Source: Saltatorellus ferox
Lineage (GTDB): Bacteria; Planctomycetota; UBA1135; GCA-002686595
Length of the DNA stretch: 64,000 nt
Direction: 5' to 3'
Assembly: GCA_007751475.1 (NCBI GenBank)
Contig: CP036434.1
Location: 5,957,524 to 6,021,523, forward strand
A program made the translations under genes and the position numbers. This document shows positions 1-9,489 of this stretch, one piece after another (the first letter of the stretch is position 1; each line of letters opens with the position of its first letter). The notes beneath the pieces were generated by a model, which was not told the origin of the DNA, searched no databases, and saw only the letters and a program-made list of their open reading frames with translations.

Positions 1-1
1 C

Positions 2-1591
2 CTCGCCGCGATGGAGAAGTCCGCGTCGTTCGATGGCAAGCGCCGGGTCATGCCCTGGCTCCTCGGGCTGCTCGCCGTCGAACTGCGGCGCGAACGTGCG
101 GACAGGCAGCGGACGCCCAACCCGGTGTGGCTGCGGGAAGGCGCCGCCCTGCGTGCTCCCGCGGATCCCGAGGCGACGGCGGCCGACGCAGAGCTGAAGG
201 AACTGATCGCACGGAGGGTAGAGCAGCTTCCCGACACCTACCGGGAAGCCGTCAAGGAGCACCTCTTCTCCGGCGCGGCCCCCGCGACGATCGCGAAGAA
301 GCTCGGGATCACGCAGGGCGCGCTTCACGTGCGCGTACACCGGGGCCTCGGCCAGCTCCGCAGCCTGCTGCCCGCTGGAACCGCGCTCGGCGCGGGACTC
401 ATGGCGAGCGAGGCGCGCGGTCTGGCGTCGGTTCGCGGGGTGGTTCTGGGAAGCAGCGCTGCCGGTGGCGCGGCCGTGGCGAGTGCGGGCGTGAACAGTG
501 CGGCCATGGGCGCAGCTTCCGGTGGAGCCATGGCCGGCTGGCCTCTTTCGCTTGCCGCCGCGACAACCATCGGACTCGTCGGCGGCGGTGCTGCCATGGC
601 GATCTGGCGGCAGCCAACCGCACCCGATGCAGCGATCGCTGGCATGGCCGGTCCGGCGCCCGTCGTCGCCATGGTGCCGCCGCCCGATCCAGTGGAACTC
701 GCTCCCCTGCCGGAACGTCGGGCAGCGTTGACGATCGACGAACCTCCGGCTCCCTCCGACCCACCGAACACGCCGATGGACGCGGCGTTGACGGCCGTGG
801 ACTGGCTCGATCTCTACCGCAACGCCAGGGGCTACACCGAGATCTACGCGCTGGGACGACAGCTGATCGCGCTCCCGGGAACGGAGGGACTGAAGATCGC
901 GCGAGAGGTTTACCCGCTACTCGACACCGCCCAGCGCAAGCAGTTTGCCAAGCCGTTCGTTTTCCATGAGGGCGCGCCCTACGGCCTAGATGTCGTCGAC
1001 GTTGTGGCCAACGATCCGGATCCGCAGGTCAGAGTCTATGGGTGGGCTTTTCTTCGGCCGTTCGCCTTCCGCGACTTCGAGCGGGACGAGCCCGCCTACG
1101 CGAACTGGCGTGCGAGCACGGCAGGCCTGGCTCGACGCGAAGTTCTCCTGGGCAGCGCGTTGGACCTGGCGCGGCGCTGCGGCGAAACGAGCGGCGCGGA
1201 CGTCGTGCCGCTATTAACGGAAGCACAGCCACCGACGACCAGGGTTCTGGATGCCGTCAAGATTTTGCCGCGGGAACTCTTCGGCTCCACAGGATTCGGC
1301 GTCCAGCTCCGGCGGTGGCTCGCCAGTTCGAACGAGCCTCTTCTCCTGGCTGCACTGCGTTGGGCGCCGCTCGTCGACCTCTCGGAGTCGGACCTTCGCA
1401 CGTACGTCCTCCCGCTTCTAGATCACTCGAACGCAGCCCTTTCGACAAGTGCTGCGCGCGCGCTCGCCCGGAGCGGGCACGCCTTTGTCGCAGCCGAACT
1501 CGACTTGCGTTTCGGCGACCTCGCCGGGCCGAACGAAGACGAAGCGCACTCGCTCCGCTACTGGATCGAGTGGACGGAAACGATGGACTGA
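2..1591 (+). CDS. ECF-type sigma factor fused to a membrane helix and C-terminal domain (5' end outside window)
   Basis: The reading frame is open to the left edge, so the gene begins upstream; the first in-window ATG is at 11. The first residues (PWLLGLLAVELRRERADR) look like the end of sigma-70 region 2. Residues about 60-120 are a region 4 helix-turn-helix (EQLPDTYREAVKEHLF, then IAKKLGITQGALHVRVHRGL). A glycine/alanine-rich stretch leads to one hydrophobic helix near residues 175-198. The remaining 300 residues lack a recognised motif but have short helical repeats that could be HEAT-like. By layout the sigma part is cytoplasmic and the C-terminal part extracytoplasmic. No separate anti-sigma gene lies next to it. 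Sigma identity is well supported; the role of the tail is unknown. Confidence 0.75.
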   Translation, partial: LAAMEKSASFDGKRRVMPWLLGLLAVELRRERADRQRTPNPVWLREGAALRAPADPEATAADAELKELIARRVEQLPDTYREAVKEHLFSGAAPATIAKKLGITQGALHVRVHRGLGQLRSLLPAGTALGAGLMASEARGLASVRGVVLGSSAAGGAAVASAGVNSAAMGAASGGAMAGWPLSLAAATTIGLVGGGAAMAIWRQPTAPDAAIAGMAGPAPVVAMVPPPDPVELAPLPERRAALTIDEPPAPSDPPNTPMDAALTAVDWLDLYRNARGYTEIYALGRQLIALPGTEGLKIAREVYPLLDTAQRKQFAKPFVFHEGAPYGLDVVDVVANDPDPQVRVYGWAFLRPFAFRDFERDEPAYANWRASTAGLARREVLLGSALDLARRCGETSGADVVPLLTEAQPPTTRVLDAVKILPRELFGSTGFGVQLRRWLASSNEPLLLAALRWAPLVDLSESDLRTYVLPLLDHSNAALSTSAARALARSGHAFVAAELDLRFGDLAGPNEDEAHSLRYWIEWTETMD

Positions 1592-1619
1592 ACCCCTTGG
1601 CCTCCTACCCATTTCACGG

Positions 1620-2969
1620 ATGACCCCCATGCTCTTGCTCACACTCCGGACAGCTTCCGTTCTCGCGATGACGGCGCCGCTTGCCCTTCCGGTCGTTCCC
1701 GCCCCATACGGAGCCAAGGACCTCGCGCGGGCGGCCAGGCAGCGCTGGGAGGCACTCGCGGACGTCACCCTGACGGGCGACAGCTACCGCGACGAGAAGC
1801 GGCTCTGCCTCGACCTCGAGGAATATTTCGACGGCGCATTGCCGGACGGCAGAGAGGCGCAGAAGGCGGCGAAACTCGTTTCGAAGATCGTCGAGAAGGA
1901 CTCCCCCGCCGGCCTCATCTGGAGAGTCGAGGAACTTCGCGGAAGGCTCTTGAACCGCGTCGACGCGAAGAAAGCGGCAGAGGCCTTCGAGTCCGCGGTG
2001 GCCGCCTATCCGAACGAAGCCTACACGGCACCGGCGAAACAGAGCTACTTTCATCACCTGGTGGTCGACGCCGTCCTCGCCCGCTGGAGCGCGACGGGCG
2101 TCGACGACGCAGAAGCGATGCTGGAGTCGATCGCGAACTTCGACCCGCGATTCGCCGCGTTCTTGCCCGATCGACTGGAGGAGCGCTATCTCACGAGCGG
2201 ATTGGCCGATCGGCTACTAGCTCTCTACCAGCGCCTCGGCGCATCGCTCGCACCGAGGCTCCCTGACGTCGCAGCCCAGCTGAGCAAAAAAGAGATCCCC
2301 GACTTTCGGTCGGTCGGCGGCGACCCCAGGAAACTGTACATCGTCCTCGGCGCTGACCGCCAAGTAGTCGATGCTCCGAGGGATCTGGTGGTCGTCATGC
2401 CGGGAGGGAACGGCCAGGCCACCGAGTTCCGTTACTGGGTCGAGAAGATCGCCACGCCGCTCCTCGACCGCTACGTCTTCGCGATTCTCTCCGCTCCGAC
2501 GTGGAGCGAGGAACAGGCACAGAACTTCGTCTGGGTGACGTCCCGCTTCCAGAAAGAGTACGACGCGGAATTCCCCGTGGAGGAGTTCGCCCGCGAAGTG
2601 GCAGCCGACCTCCGAGGGACACTCGCCCTGAAGATCGACGACGCCTTTCTCTTCGCCTGGTCCTCGGGAGGACCTGCCGCGTACGCCACCTTGCTGTCGA
2701 ACGACGACACGTTCCGCGGAGCCTACGTCCTGGCCTCGGTCTTCAAGGCGAACCAGCTGGATCTGAAGCACGCGAATGGCCGACGATTCTGGCTGGAGCA
2801 GGGCACGTCGGACGCGGTGACCGCCATCCGGTATGCCAGGGAGGCAAGGGAAACGCTGGAGAAGAAAGGCGCCGAGGTCCAGCTCGTCGAATTCGACGGC
2901 GGACACGGATTCGCCATGCCGGATGCCCAGGACAGCCTCGAGACGGCCTTGAACTGGCTGAGTCGGTAG
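1620..2969 (+). CDS. Secreted alpha/beta-hydrolase (esterase-like)
   Basis: The ATG at 1620 is chosen because it gives a signal peptide (MTPMLLLTLRTASVLAMTA) and starts just after the preceding gene; the open frame extends further upstream but overlaps that gene. The 449-residue product has a helical N-terminal half and a C-terminal alpha/beta-hydrolase fold. The nucleophile elbow is AWSSGG with Ser348, and the catalytic His429 lies in DGGHGF; the acid is probably in the TSDAVTAI segment between them. This resembles the PHB-depolymerase/feruloyl-esterase-like group. It probably hydrolyses an ester outside the cytoplasm; the substrate cannot be read from the sequence. It may be cotranscribed with the sigma fusion 28 bp upstream. 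Confidence 0.7.
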   Translation: MTPMLLLTLRTASVLAMTAPLALPVVPAPYGAKDLARAARQRWEALADVTLTGDSYRDEKRLCLDLEEYFDGALPDGREAQKAAKLVSKIVEKDSPAGLIWRVEELRGRLLNRVDAKKAAEAFESAVAAYPNEAYTAPAKQSYFHHLVVDAVLARWSATGVDDAEAMLESIANFDPRFAAFLPDRLEERYLTSGLADRLLALYQRLGASLAPRLPDVAAQLSKKEIPDFRSVGGDPRKLYIVLGADRQVVDAPRDLVVVMPGGNGQATEFRYWVEKIATPLLDRYVFAILSAPTWSEEQAQNFVWVTSRFQKEYDAEFPVEEFAREVAADLRGTLALKIDDAFLFAWSSGGPAAYATLLSNDDTFRGAYVLASVFKANQLDLKHANGRRFWLEQGTSDAVTAIRYAREARETLEKKGAEVQLVEFDGGHGFAMPDAQDSLETALNWLSR

Positions 2970-3097
2970 CGACGTGACAAGGACGCGGGGAGTGGTCTTC
3001 GTGGCCGGCTCCCCTGGCCAGCGGCGCCAGGACTCTGGCGCGGCAGTGGGAGCGGATCGGGAGACCCTTGACGAGCGGGCCGCTCTATCATGTCGGC

Positions 3098-4546
3098 ATG
3101 CCTTCCTTGAATCGTGCGCAACTGCGCGAACTGACCCGCATCGTCGGCGACCGAGGCGTTCGAAGCGACGCGGGCGCGAGGTCCGCCTACGAGTCCGATG
3201 GGTTCATGCTGGAAAGGGCGACGCCCGAGGTGGTCGTCCTGCCGCGAACGACCGAGGAAGCCGCCGCCGCCGTCCGGATCCTGCGCGACGCCGGGCTCGT
3301 CATCGTTCCGAGGGGCGCCGGGACCGGTCTGTCCGGCGGCGCCCGCCCGATCGCCGGTGGCGCCATCCTGGGCACCGCCCGGATGCGCGACGTTCTGGAG
3401 GTCAACGAGACCGACCGGTACGCCCGCGTCCAGGCCGGTGTCGTCAACGTCCACCTCACGAGCGCCTGCGCCTCTGCTGGGCTCTTCTACGCGCCCGACC
3501 CTTCCAGCCAGACCGCCTGCACCATCGGCGGCAACGTCGGGAACAACTCCGGCGGCCCCCACGGGTTCCGCTACGGATCGACGACGCGCCACGTTCTCGG
3601 GTTGACCCTCGTCGACTCCGAGGGAGAGATCACGCGCATCGGCGGCCCCTTCCCTGACCCGCGCTTCGGCTACGACCTGCTCGGGCCGCTCGTCGGCAGC
3701 GAGGGGATGCTGGGGCTCGTCACGGAGGTCACGGTCAGGCTCCTTCCACAGCCTCGGTGCGTCGAGACCTTGTTGTGCCTCTTCGAGGACCTCGACGCTT
3801 GCTGCGACGCCGTCTCCGAGATGATCGCGCGCCGTCTGGAACCGTCTGCCATCGAGATCCTCGATCGGCTCACGATCGAGGCCGTGGAAGCCAGCGTCCT
3901 GCGCGCAGGGTACCCCTCGAACGCCGAGGCCGTCCTCCTGATCGAGGTCGACGGCGGCGCCGACGAGGTCGCGTCGACGAGCGAGGATCTGATCGCGGTC
4001 GCCACCGAGTTCGGCGCGTTCGATTCACGCCGCACCACGGATCCGGTCGAGCGCAAGAAGCTCTGGACGGGTCGCAAGGGAGCCTTCGGTGCCATGGGCC
4101 GGATCGCGCCGGATCTCTACGTGGCGGACGTGGTCGCCCCGCGGACGCGCCTGCGCGAGATCGTTCGCGTGGCGGCGGCTGCCTGCGAGGAGCGCGGCCT
4201 GCGGCTCGCCAACGTCTTTCACGCGGGCGACGGGAATCTACATCCGAACATCTCCTACGACCGCCGCAACGCAGACGAGGTGCGGCGCGTCCTCGAGGCG
4301 GGCGAGATCATCATGCAGGCGTGCGTCGACGCGGGCGGTTCGCTCACGGGCGAACACGGCGTCGGCGTCGAGAAGCAGAAGGAGATGTGCATGTTCTTCA
4401 ACGACGAGGATCTCGACGCGATGAAGGCGCTGAAGTCCGCGTTCGATCCGGTCGGCTTCTGGAACCCCGGGAAGATGATCCCTGTCCGCGGCTGCCGCGA
4501 GATTCACACGAAGCCCCTCGGTGACTCCGTCGGGGTGACGCCATGA
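3098..4546 (+). CDS. glcD: Glycolate oxidase FAD-binding subunit GlcD
   Basis: FAD-linked 2-hydroxyacid oxidase of the GlcD/lactate dehydrogenase (VAO) family, 482 residues from the ATG at 3098 (a TTG at 3068 is a less likely start). The FAD-binding segment has PRGAGTGLSGGA near residue 80 and GGNVGNNSGGPHGFRYG near residue 150. The C-terminal FAD-oxidase domain carries FHAGDGNLHPN and GGSLTGEHGVG, the usual flavin/substrate histidine motifs. It should oxidise glycolate to glyoxylate. It is the first gene of glcDEF and overlaps glcE by 4 bp, so the subunits are probably translationally coupled. Confidence 0.9.
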   Translation: MPSLNRAQLRELTRIVGDRGVRSDAGARSAYESDGFMLERATPEVVVLPRTTEEAAAAVRILRDAGLVIVPRGAGTGLSGGARPIAGGAILGTARMRDVLEVNETDRYARVQAGVVNVHLTSACASAGLFYAPDPSSQTACTIGGNVGNNSGGPHGFRYGSTTRHVLGLTLVDSEGEITRIGGPFPDPRFGYDLLGPLVGSEGMLGLVTEVTVRLLPQPRCVETLLCLFEDLDACCDAVSEMIARRLEPSAIEILDRLTIEAVEASVLRAGYPSNAEAVLLIEVDGGADEVASTSEDLIAVATEFGAFDSRRTTDPVERKKLWTGRKGAFGAMGRIAPDLYVADVVAPRTRLREIVRVAAAACEERGLRLANVFHAGDGNLHPNISYDRRNADEVRRVLEAGEIIMQACVDAGGSLTGEHGVGVEKQKEMCMFFNDEDLDAMKALKSAFDPVGFWNPGKMIPVRGCREIHTKPLGDSVGVTP

Positions 4547-5850
4547 CCACGAGCTCCTTCCTGGACACCGCGGTGGAAGTCGCGGAAATCGAGATCCATG
4601 GCACTTCATCCCCGGTGGCCCTGCCGCGGACGGAGGCTGAGCTCATGGCGTTGCTCGCCGACCTGCGCCGAGCGCGTGAGGCAGGCTCCGATTTCCGCGC
4701 CGCGTTTCTGGGCAGGGGTTCGGCGATCGGCTGGTGTGCTCCCAGCCTCGCCGGCTCCTTCTCCGGGGGCTCATCCTCAGGGGAGGCCGCCAACAACGGC
4801 CGCGCGACGGTCTGGATCTCCACCCGCTCGCTCGTGCCAGACGGCGCCACCGGCATCGTCGAATACGTCCCCGGCGACGGCACACTCACGGCGCAGGCAG
4901 GCGCGTCCATCGAAACGCTGCGCGCGGCGGTCCGTGAAGGCGGCCACCGCATCACGCCGGCCGGACCACGCTCGGGCTCGACGCTGGGCGGCATTCTCGC
5001 ATCAGGTATCTCCAGCGTGGACCGCTACGCGTTCGGCCCGGCTCGGCACCACGTGCTCGGCATGCGCATCCAGGACGCGTCCGGACGCGGCCCCACGCGC
5101 ACCGGCGGCCGGCTCGTGAAGAACGTCACCGGCTTCGATCTGCACCGACTGCACGCAGGCGCCCGGGGTACGCTAGGCGCGATCCTGGAGGCCTCGCTGC
5201 GCCTCGCGCCGGTCCCCGAAGCCGAAGTCCATGTGACTTCGACGCCGTTCTCCAGCGCGGCCGAGGCCACGGCCGCCGGCCTGGAGCTGCGGGCCAGCCG
5301 AATGCTCCAGCCACGCGCCCTCTTCGTGCGCGATCGCATTCTCCACCTGGTCCTCGGCGGGCGCGCGCGCCAGGTTCACGTCGAGCTGACCGCCGCCCTC
5401 GAGCACCTCGATGCGGCGGCCCCCCACCACGGCGAAGACGCGCTGGACCGGGCGGTGGACGCCGCACGGCGGAAGTCCGCGCTCATCATCGCCACCGCAC
5501 CTTCCGAGGTGATGACCGTGGTCGAGCACATCGAGCGAGCGCTTCCCGGAAGCGCTGCCGGACTCCACATCGAGCCCGATGCTGCGCTGGTCGAGATGGA
5601 TTCCGAAGGCCTCCGCGCATCCCTCCATGGCCTCTTCGAGTCGGTGCTGCCCGCCCTCGATCCATCCGCCGTTCACGTGAGCCTTCGTGACCCCTCCGCG
5701 GACTTCGCCCAGCTCAGGGACGTCCTGCGCGATCGCCACGTCGCTCCACGCGCGGCCTCTGAATGGATGCGGCGCCTTCAGTCCAGCTTCGATCCCGCGG
5801 GCGTGCTGAGATCCCCCGACTTTCCGCCGCAAGAGGTCCCCGCGTCATGA
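4543..5850 (+). CDS. glcE: Glycolate oxidase FAD-binding subunit GlcE
   Basis: Second flavin-binding subunit of the glycolate oxidase complex, 435 residues. The FAD_binding_4 part covers roughly residues 25-210, with an FAD loop near GDGTLTAQAGASIETL and a long GGxLxxGxSS-type segment (GSTLGGILASGISS). A short C-terminal FAD-oxidase-like part ends in RRLQSSFDPAGVLRSP, which is typical for this family. It overlaps glcD and glcF by 4 bp on each side (ATGA), a strong operon signature. GlcE is shorter and less conserved than GlcD, and assignment depends partly on context. Confidence 0.88.
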   Translation: MTTSSFLDTAVEVAEIEIHGTSSPVALPRTEAELMALLADLRRAREAGSDFRAAFLGRGSAIGWCAPSLAGSFSGGSSSGEAANNGRATVWISTRSLVPDGATGIVEYVPGDGTLTAQAGASIETLRAAVREGGHRITPAGPRSGSTLGGILASGISSVDRYAFGPARHHVLGMRIQDASGRGPTRTGGRLVKNVTGFDLHRLHAGARGTLGAILEASLRLAPVPEAEVHVTSTPFSSAAEATAAGLELRASRMLQPRALFVRDRILHLVLGGRARQVHVELTAALEHLDAAAPHHGEDALDRAVDAARRKSALIIATAPSEVMTVVEHIERALPGSAAGLHIEPDAALVEMDSEGLRASLHGLFESVLPALDPSAVHVSLRDPSADFAQLRDVLRDRHVAPRAASEWMRRLQSSFDPAGVLRSPDFPPQEVPAS

Positions 5851-7166
5851 GCACCGAAGGCCACCGCCCCCATCCTTCCACGAAGACGAGCCTGATCGAT
5901 CACGCGCGCAGCCTCGACTGCATCCACTGCGGCCTGTGCCTGACGACCTGTCCGACCTACCAGCTCACAGGCTCCGAGACGTCGAGTCCGCGGGGCCGCA
6001 TCCATCTGATGCGCGCCGTCGCCGAAGATCGCCTGGAGCCGGACGCGGGCTTTGCTGAGGAGATGGACTTCTGCCTCGTCTGCCGCCACTGCGAGAGCGT
6101 GTGCCCCGCGGGCGTCGAGTTCGGCGCGATGATGGAGTTCACGCGGTCGAGCCTGCGTGAGCAGCAGCCTCCCGGCCCCCTCGCGCGGTTCGCCCGATGG
6201 GTCGGGTTCCGCCGGATCCTGCCGAGCCGCTTCGGGCTGAAGGCCGCGGTGCTCGGACTCCAGCTCGGGCAGACGCTTGGACTCATACGACTGGCGGCGC
6301 CGCTCCTCGGACTGCGCGGGTCGGTCATGCGCCACCTTCCGAAGGTCCCACCACGCAGCGAGCGAAGGCCCCTCCCCGCGGTGACGCCGGCGCAGGGCGA
6401 GAAGCGCGATCGGGTGCTCGTGCTCGAAGGCTGCGTCATGCCAGAGCTCTTCGGACGCGTGAATCACGCGGTCGCGCGCACGCTGTCGGCGACGGGCCTC
6501 GACGTGCTGAGCGTTCCGAAGCACGTCTGCTGCGGCGCGCTGCACGCCCACAACGGAGAGATGAAGGACGCGGAAGAACTCGCGAGAGAAACGATTCGTC
6601 GCTTCGATGCAGTCGATCCCAGCGCGCGCATCGTCGTCGACAGCGCGGGCTGCGGAGCCCACATGCGCGAGTACGGCAGGCTGCTCGCGAACGATCCCGA
6701 GTACGCGGCGCGCGCCGCCGCTTTCGGCGCGCGCGTCGTCGACTACTCCGAGGAGCTGAGCCTTCCGGCAGCGCGGGCCCGTCTCCGGCCGCTTCTCCGT
6801 GCGGGCCATGGCATCGAAGGGCCGATCACGTGGGACGACCCGTGTCACCTCTGCCACGGCCAGGGAGTCGTCGATCAGCCGCGCCAGCTCCTCGACCTCG
6901 TCCCCGGCCTGGAGCGTCGCGAGATGACCGCCGCCAACTCGTGCTGCGGCTCGGCCGGCATCTACTCCGTGCTCCGGCCAAAGGACTCGCTGGACGTTCT
7001 CGCGCCCAAGCTGGAGCACCTGGCGAAGTCCGGCGCGAAGACGCTGGTCACCGCGAACCCTGGCTGTCACCAGCAATGGCTCGTGGGCATCGGCCGTGAG
7101 GGCATGGACGTTCCGGTTCTCCATCTGGCCGAAGTCCTCGACCGCGCGATCAGCGCCGGAGAATGA
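5847..7166 (+). CDS. glcF: Glycolate oxidase iron-sulfur subunit GlcF
   Basis: Iron-sulfur electron-transfer subunit of glycolate oxidase, 439 residues from the ATG at 5847, which overlaps the glcE stop. Two 4Fe-4S motifs lie near the N-terminus (CIHCGLCLTTCP near residue 25 and CLVCRHCESVCP near residue 75). Two cysteine-rich CCG domains follow (HVCCGALH near 226 and NSCCGSAG near 365). Electrons from GlcD/GlcE would pass through it to the quinone pool. The stop codon lies inside the first unit of a 14-bp tandem repeat. Confidence 0.9.
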   Translation: MSTEGHRPHPSTKTSLIDHARSLDCIHCGLCLTTCPTYQLTGSETSSPRGRIHLMRAVAEDRLEPDAGFAEEMDFCLVCRHCESVCPAGVEFGAMMEFTRSSLREQQPPGPLARFARWVGFRRILPSRFGLKAAVLGLQLGQTLGLIRLAAPLLGLRGSVMRHLPKVPPRSERRPLPAVTPAQGEKRDRVLVLEGCVMPELFGRVNHAVARTLSATGLDVLSVPKHVCCGALHAHNGEMKDAEELARETIRRFDAVDPSARIVVDSAGCGAHMREYGRLLANDPEYAARAAAFGARVVDYSEELSLPAARARLRPLLRAGHGIEGPITWDDPCHLCHGQGVVDQPRQLLDLVPGLERREMTAANSCCGSAGIYSVLRPKDSLDVLAPKLEHLAKSGAKTLVTANPGCHQQWLVGIGREGMDVPVLHLAEVLDRAISAGE

Positions 7167-7196
7167 GAGCCGGAGAATGAGAGCCTGAGAATAAGA
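7155..7196. repeat. 14-bp tandem repeat, three units, over the glcF stop codon
   Basis: Three adjacent units at 7155-7168, 7169-7182 and 7183-7196. The first two are identical (GCCGGAGAATGAGA) and the third has two changes. The glcF TGA stop (7164-7166) lies in the first unit, so the repeat arose by local duplication of the gene end. Confidence 0.9.
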
Positions 7197-7198
7197 GC

Positions 7199-7232
7199 GG
7201 GGCCCGGAGCAGCTCTCGCTGCGCCGGGCCCC
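7199..7232. terminator. Probable bidirectional terminator hairpin
   Basis: A 9-bp GC-only stem (GGGGCCCGG at 7199-7207, CCGGGCCCC at 7224-7232) with a 16-nt loop sits between the convergent glcF and the secreted protein gene at 7256. There is no clear T-run, so intrinsic termination is likely but not certain. Confidence 0.6.
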
Positions 7233-7255
7233 TCGTCGATGTCACGTGGACGGGA

Positions 7256-8401
7256 TCAGTTGAACGTGATCTCGTAACCGTCCGTGAAGTTCGAGGTCGG
7301 CGTGCCGCCCGAGGAGTCACGGTGCCAGAGCTGGAAGAAGCGCGTCTCTCCGCTCTGGATCTGAACGAAACCGGTCGGGGTCGGCGTCAGCTGGTTGTTG
7401 ATCAGTAGCTCGATCGTGCCGTTGAGCCCGGAGTTCTTGATCTGACCTGGACCGACGTAGCGACCGACCGCGCCACCGACGCAGAGGTTGCCGGAGCTAC
7501 CGCCGGGGTTCGGAACGAAGACGGACGTGTTGCTCGTGATGAAGAATCCGAAGGACAGGTTCGGGAGGCCCGTGCCCTGAAGCGTCAGGTCGTTCGCCGT
7601 GACCGAACGGGATCCGGTCGCCCCCATGACGCCGGTGCCTCCCGTCGAGTTCGGGTTCGCCATGCAATAGTTCGTTCCGACCGGGCCGCCGACGATGCCG
7701 GCCGTGAGGGAGATGTCATCGACGAACCACTCGGTCGTGTCGTCAGATCCCGGGTACAGGTCGAGCGCCTTGATCTCCGGAACTCCGGTGCCAGGAGCCC
7801 AGTCGCCACCGGACATCTCGACGTCGTTGTAAGAGAAGACGACCGTGTTGTTGTTGAGGTCGATCTCGACCTTCAGCTCTCCCCATTGATCGAACAGGAT
7901 CGGCTGGTTGCCGTTGATCGGGACGTAGTTGGTGCCCCCGATGGCGTCGACGATCACCTGCCCGGAGTCGGAGAAGCGAATCTGCGTCGACCAGTCGTAG
8001 GGGCCGCCGCAGTTGTTGTAGGTGTTCATCAGGATCACGTAGGCGTCCCCCGCGAACGTGTTGGGGATCCAGGTCTTGACCTTGAAGGTCCACTCCCCGC
8101 TGGTGTACGGGCCGTTGAGCTCGTGCGTGGTGTCAGAGCAAGCGGCGCAGGTTCCACCTGCGGCGGTGGAGCCGAGCAAACGAAGGCTCTTCGTGCCTGT
8201 GGCGGCCTGGGCGGTCGTGACCGTGTTGAAGAGCTGGTTGCCGGTGGCGCAGACATCCCAGTTCTGCCAGCCGCCCTGGCCTTCGATCGCCGAGGGAGCC
8301 GTGTAGCTTTCGAACGACTCCGAGTACTGAGCAGACGCACCGGTCGAGAGGGAGATGGCAGCCAGGCAGGTGGCTGCGATGGAGAACGTATTTCTTTGCA
8401 T
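7256..8401 (-). CDS. Secreted surface protein with planctomycete C-terminal module
   Basis: 381 residues with a signal peptide ending ASA|QYSES. The N-terminal domain (about residues 25-245) has the look of a concanavalin-like jelly roll (ESFESYTAPSAIEGQGGW, then WFVDDISL). The C-terminal 130 residues start GTNYCMANPNSTGGTG and end RDSSGGTPTSNFTDGYEITF. That tail shares its YC...NS.G start and FTDG...F end with the FG-GAP protein ending at 39691, so it is a repeated module and may serve in sorting or surface attachment. No catalytic motif was seen. The gene faces glcF across the terminator. Confidence 0.75.
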   Translation of the reverse strand: MQRNTFSIAATCLAAISLSTGASAQYSESFESYTAPSAIEGQGGWQNWDVCATGNQLFNTVTTAQAATGTKSLRLLGSTAAGGTCAACSDTTHELNGPYTSGEWTFKVKTWIPNTFAGDAYVILMNTYNNCGGPYDWSTQIRFSDSGQVIVDAIGGTNYVPINGNQPILFDQWGELKVEIDLNNNTVVFSYNDVEMSGGDWAPGTGVPEIKALDLYPGSDDTTEWFVDDISLTAGIVGGPVGTNYCMANPNSTGGTGVMGATGSRSVTANDLTLQGTGLPNLSFGFFITSNTSVFVPNPGGSSGNLCVGGAVGRYVGPGQIKNSGLNGTIELLINNQLTPTPTGFVQIQSGETRFFQLWHRDSSGGTPTSNFTDGYEITFN

Positions 8402-8599
8402 GAGAGGAGTGATGCTGGACGGAAAGGGAAGAGAACCAGTGGACCAGAGGATCTAAGGGGCAGGGGCCATGGGACGCGCCCGATTCCCCGTCGCTTCAGC
8501 CTAGACGCGATCTCCGAATCTCGCGCGTATCCAGATCGAGAACCCGATGAGACTCTTCATCGCAGCCTTCGAAGCGTTGGGGACTGCCCTGATCGACAG

Positions 8600-9487
8600 T
8601 CAGCGTTCGCTCGCCCCTGGAGAAGCGCTGGCTGCCACAAGGGGTTCGAACGAACCGAGAAGCTCTCCCACCGCCGCCACGGTCCCCTCGACGCCCAACG
8701 GAAACCGGACGTAAGCGATGATGCAGCGGCCCCCTGTCGAGAGATTGACTCGCACGGTCTCGTACATGGTCTTGTCGGCACGGTCCGTGCCGGACGGCGT
8801 CTGTGGGCCAGACTCGCCTTGCGTCTCAGGCAGAGGGACGCTCGCCGCAGCATGCCGCAGACGCGCATAGTTCGCGCTGTACCCCCGCCAGTCCATGAAA
8901 CCGGCGTCCTGGAGCTTGGGCTTCTTCCCACCGCCTCCCATCCCGCCGCCACGGCCGCCACCGCCGGGTGGGCCGCCCGGCCCACCGCCCGAGCCGCCGC
9001 GAGAACCGCCGCCCCCGCCGCCCATCCCGCCACCCATTCCACTGCCCGAGTCGAATCGCAGCTTCTGAAACTGCTCGTCGAGCACCGATTCCGCACGGGC
9101 CGCCGGGAACTGAATCATCGTCAACGACTCCGGCCCCTCGCCAGCCTTTCCCTCACCCGCGTACTTCAGAACCACCTCTCCCGAAGGAAGGCGCCGCGCA
9201 TCCGCACGCTCCAGACCGTACGGAAGGGACGCGGGCACGGAAGCAAACATGAGCGTCTCGGCTTCTGCGGCATCGAGAACTTGCCCCCGCGGCTTCAGCA
9301 CGAACATCACCCCACCCACGAGCAACAGTAGAACCAGAAGCGTCCCGAGCACCCAGAGCGGAGAGACCGGTCTCGCCCGCGACTCCCGGCGAACCTCGTC
9401 CGCAGCGGCCGGAGACGGACCTCCGGGCTCCACGCGCTCACGACCCATGCGAGGGTCGGAAGGCCACTGGGGTTCAGAAGGCTCCAT
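8600..9487 (-). CDS. Membrane protein with glycine-rich linker, unknown function
   Basis: 295 residues. A hydrophilic N-terminus of about 42 residues precedes one strong transmembrane helix (LWVLGTLLVLLLLVGGVMFVL). The large C-terminal part should be outside the cytoplasm. In its middle (roughly residues 148-187) is a linker made almost only of Gly with some Met, Ser, Pro and Arg. No family was recognised. It lies 2 bp downstream of another single-helix membrane protein with the same orientation, so the two probably act together. Confidence 0.6.
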   Translation of the reverse strand: MEPSEPQWPSDPRMGRERVEPGGPSPAAADEVRRESRARPVSPLWVLGTLLVLLLLVGGVMFVLKPRGQVLDAAEAETLMFASVPASLPYGLERADARRLPSGEVVLKYAGEGKAGEGPESLTMIQFPAARAESVLDEQFQKLRFDSGSGMGGGMGGGGGGSRGGSGGGPGGPPGGGGRGGGMGGGGKKPKLQDAGFMDWRGYSANYARLRHAAASVPLPETQGESGPQTPSGTDRADKTMYETVRVNLSTGGRCIIAYVRFPLGVEGTVAAVGELLGSFEPLVAASASPGASER

Positions 9488-9489
9488 GG

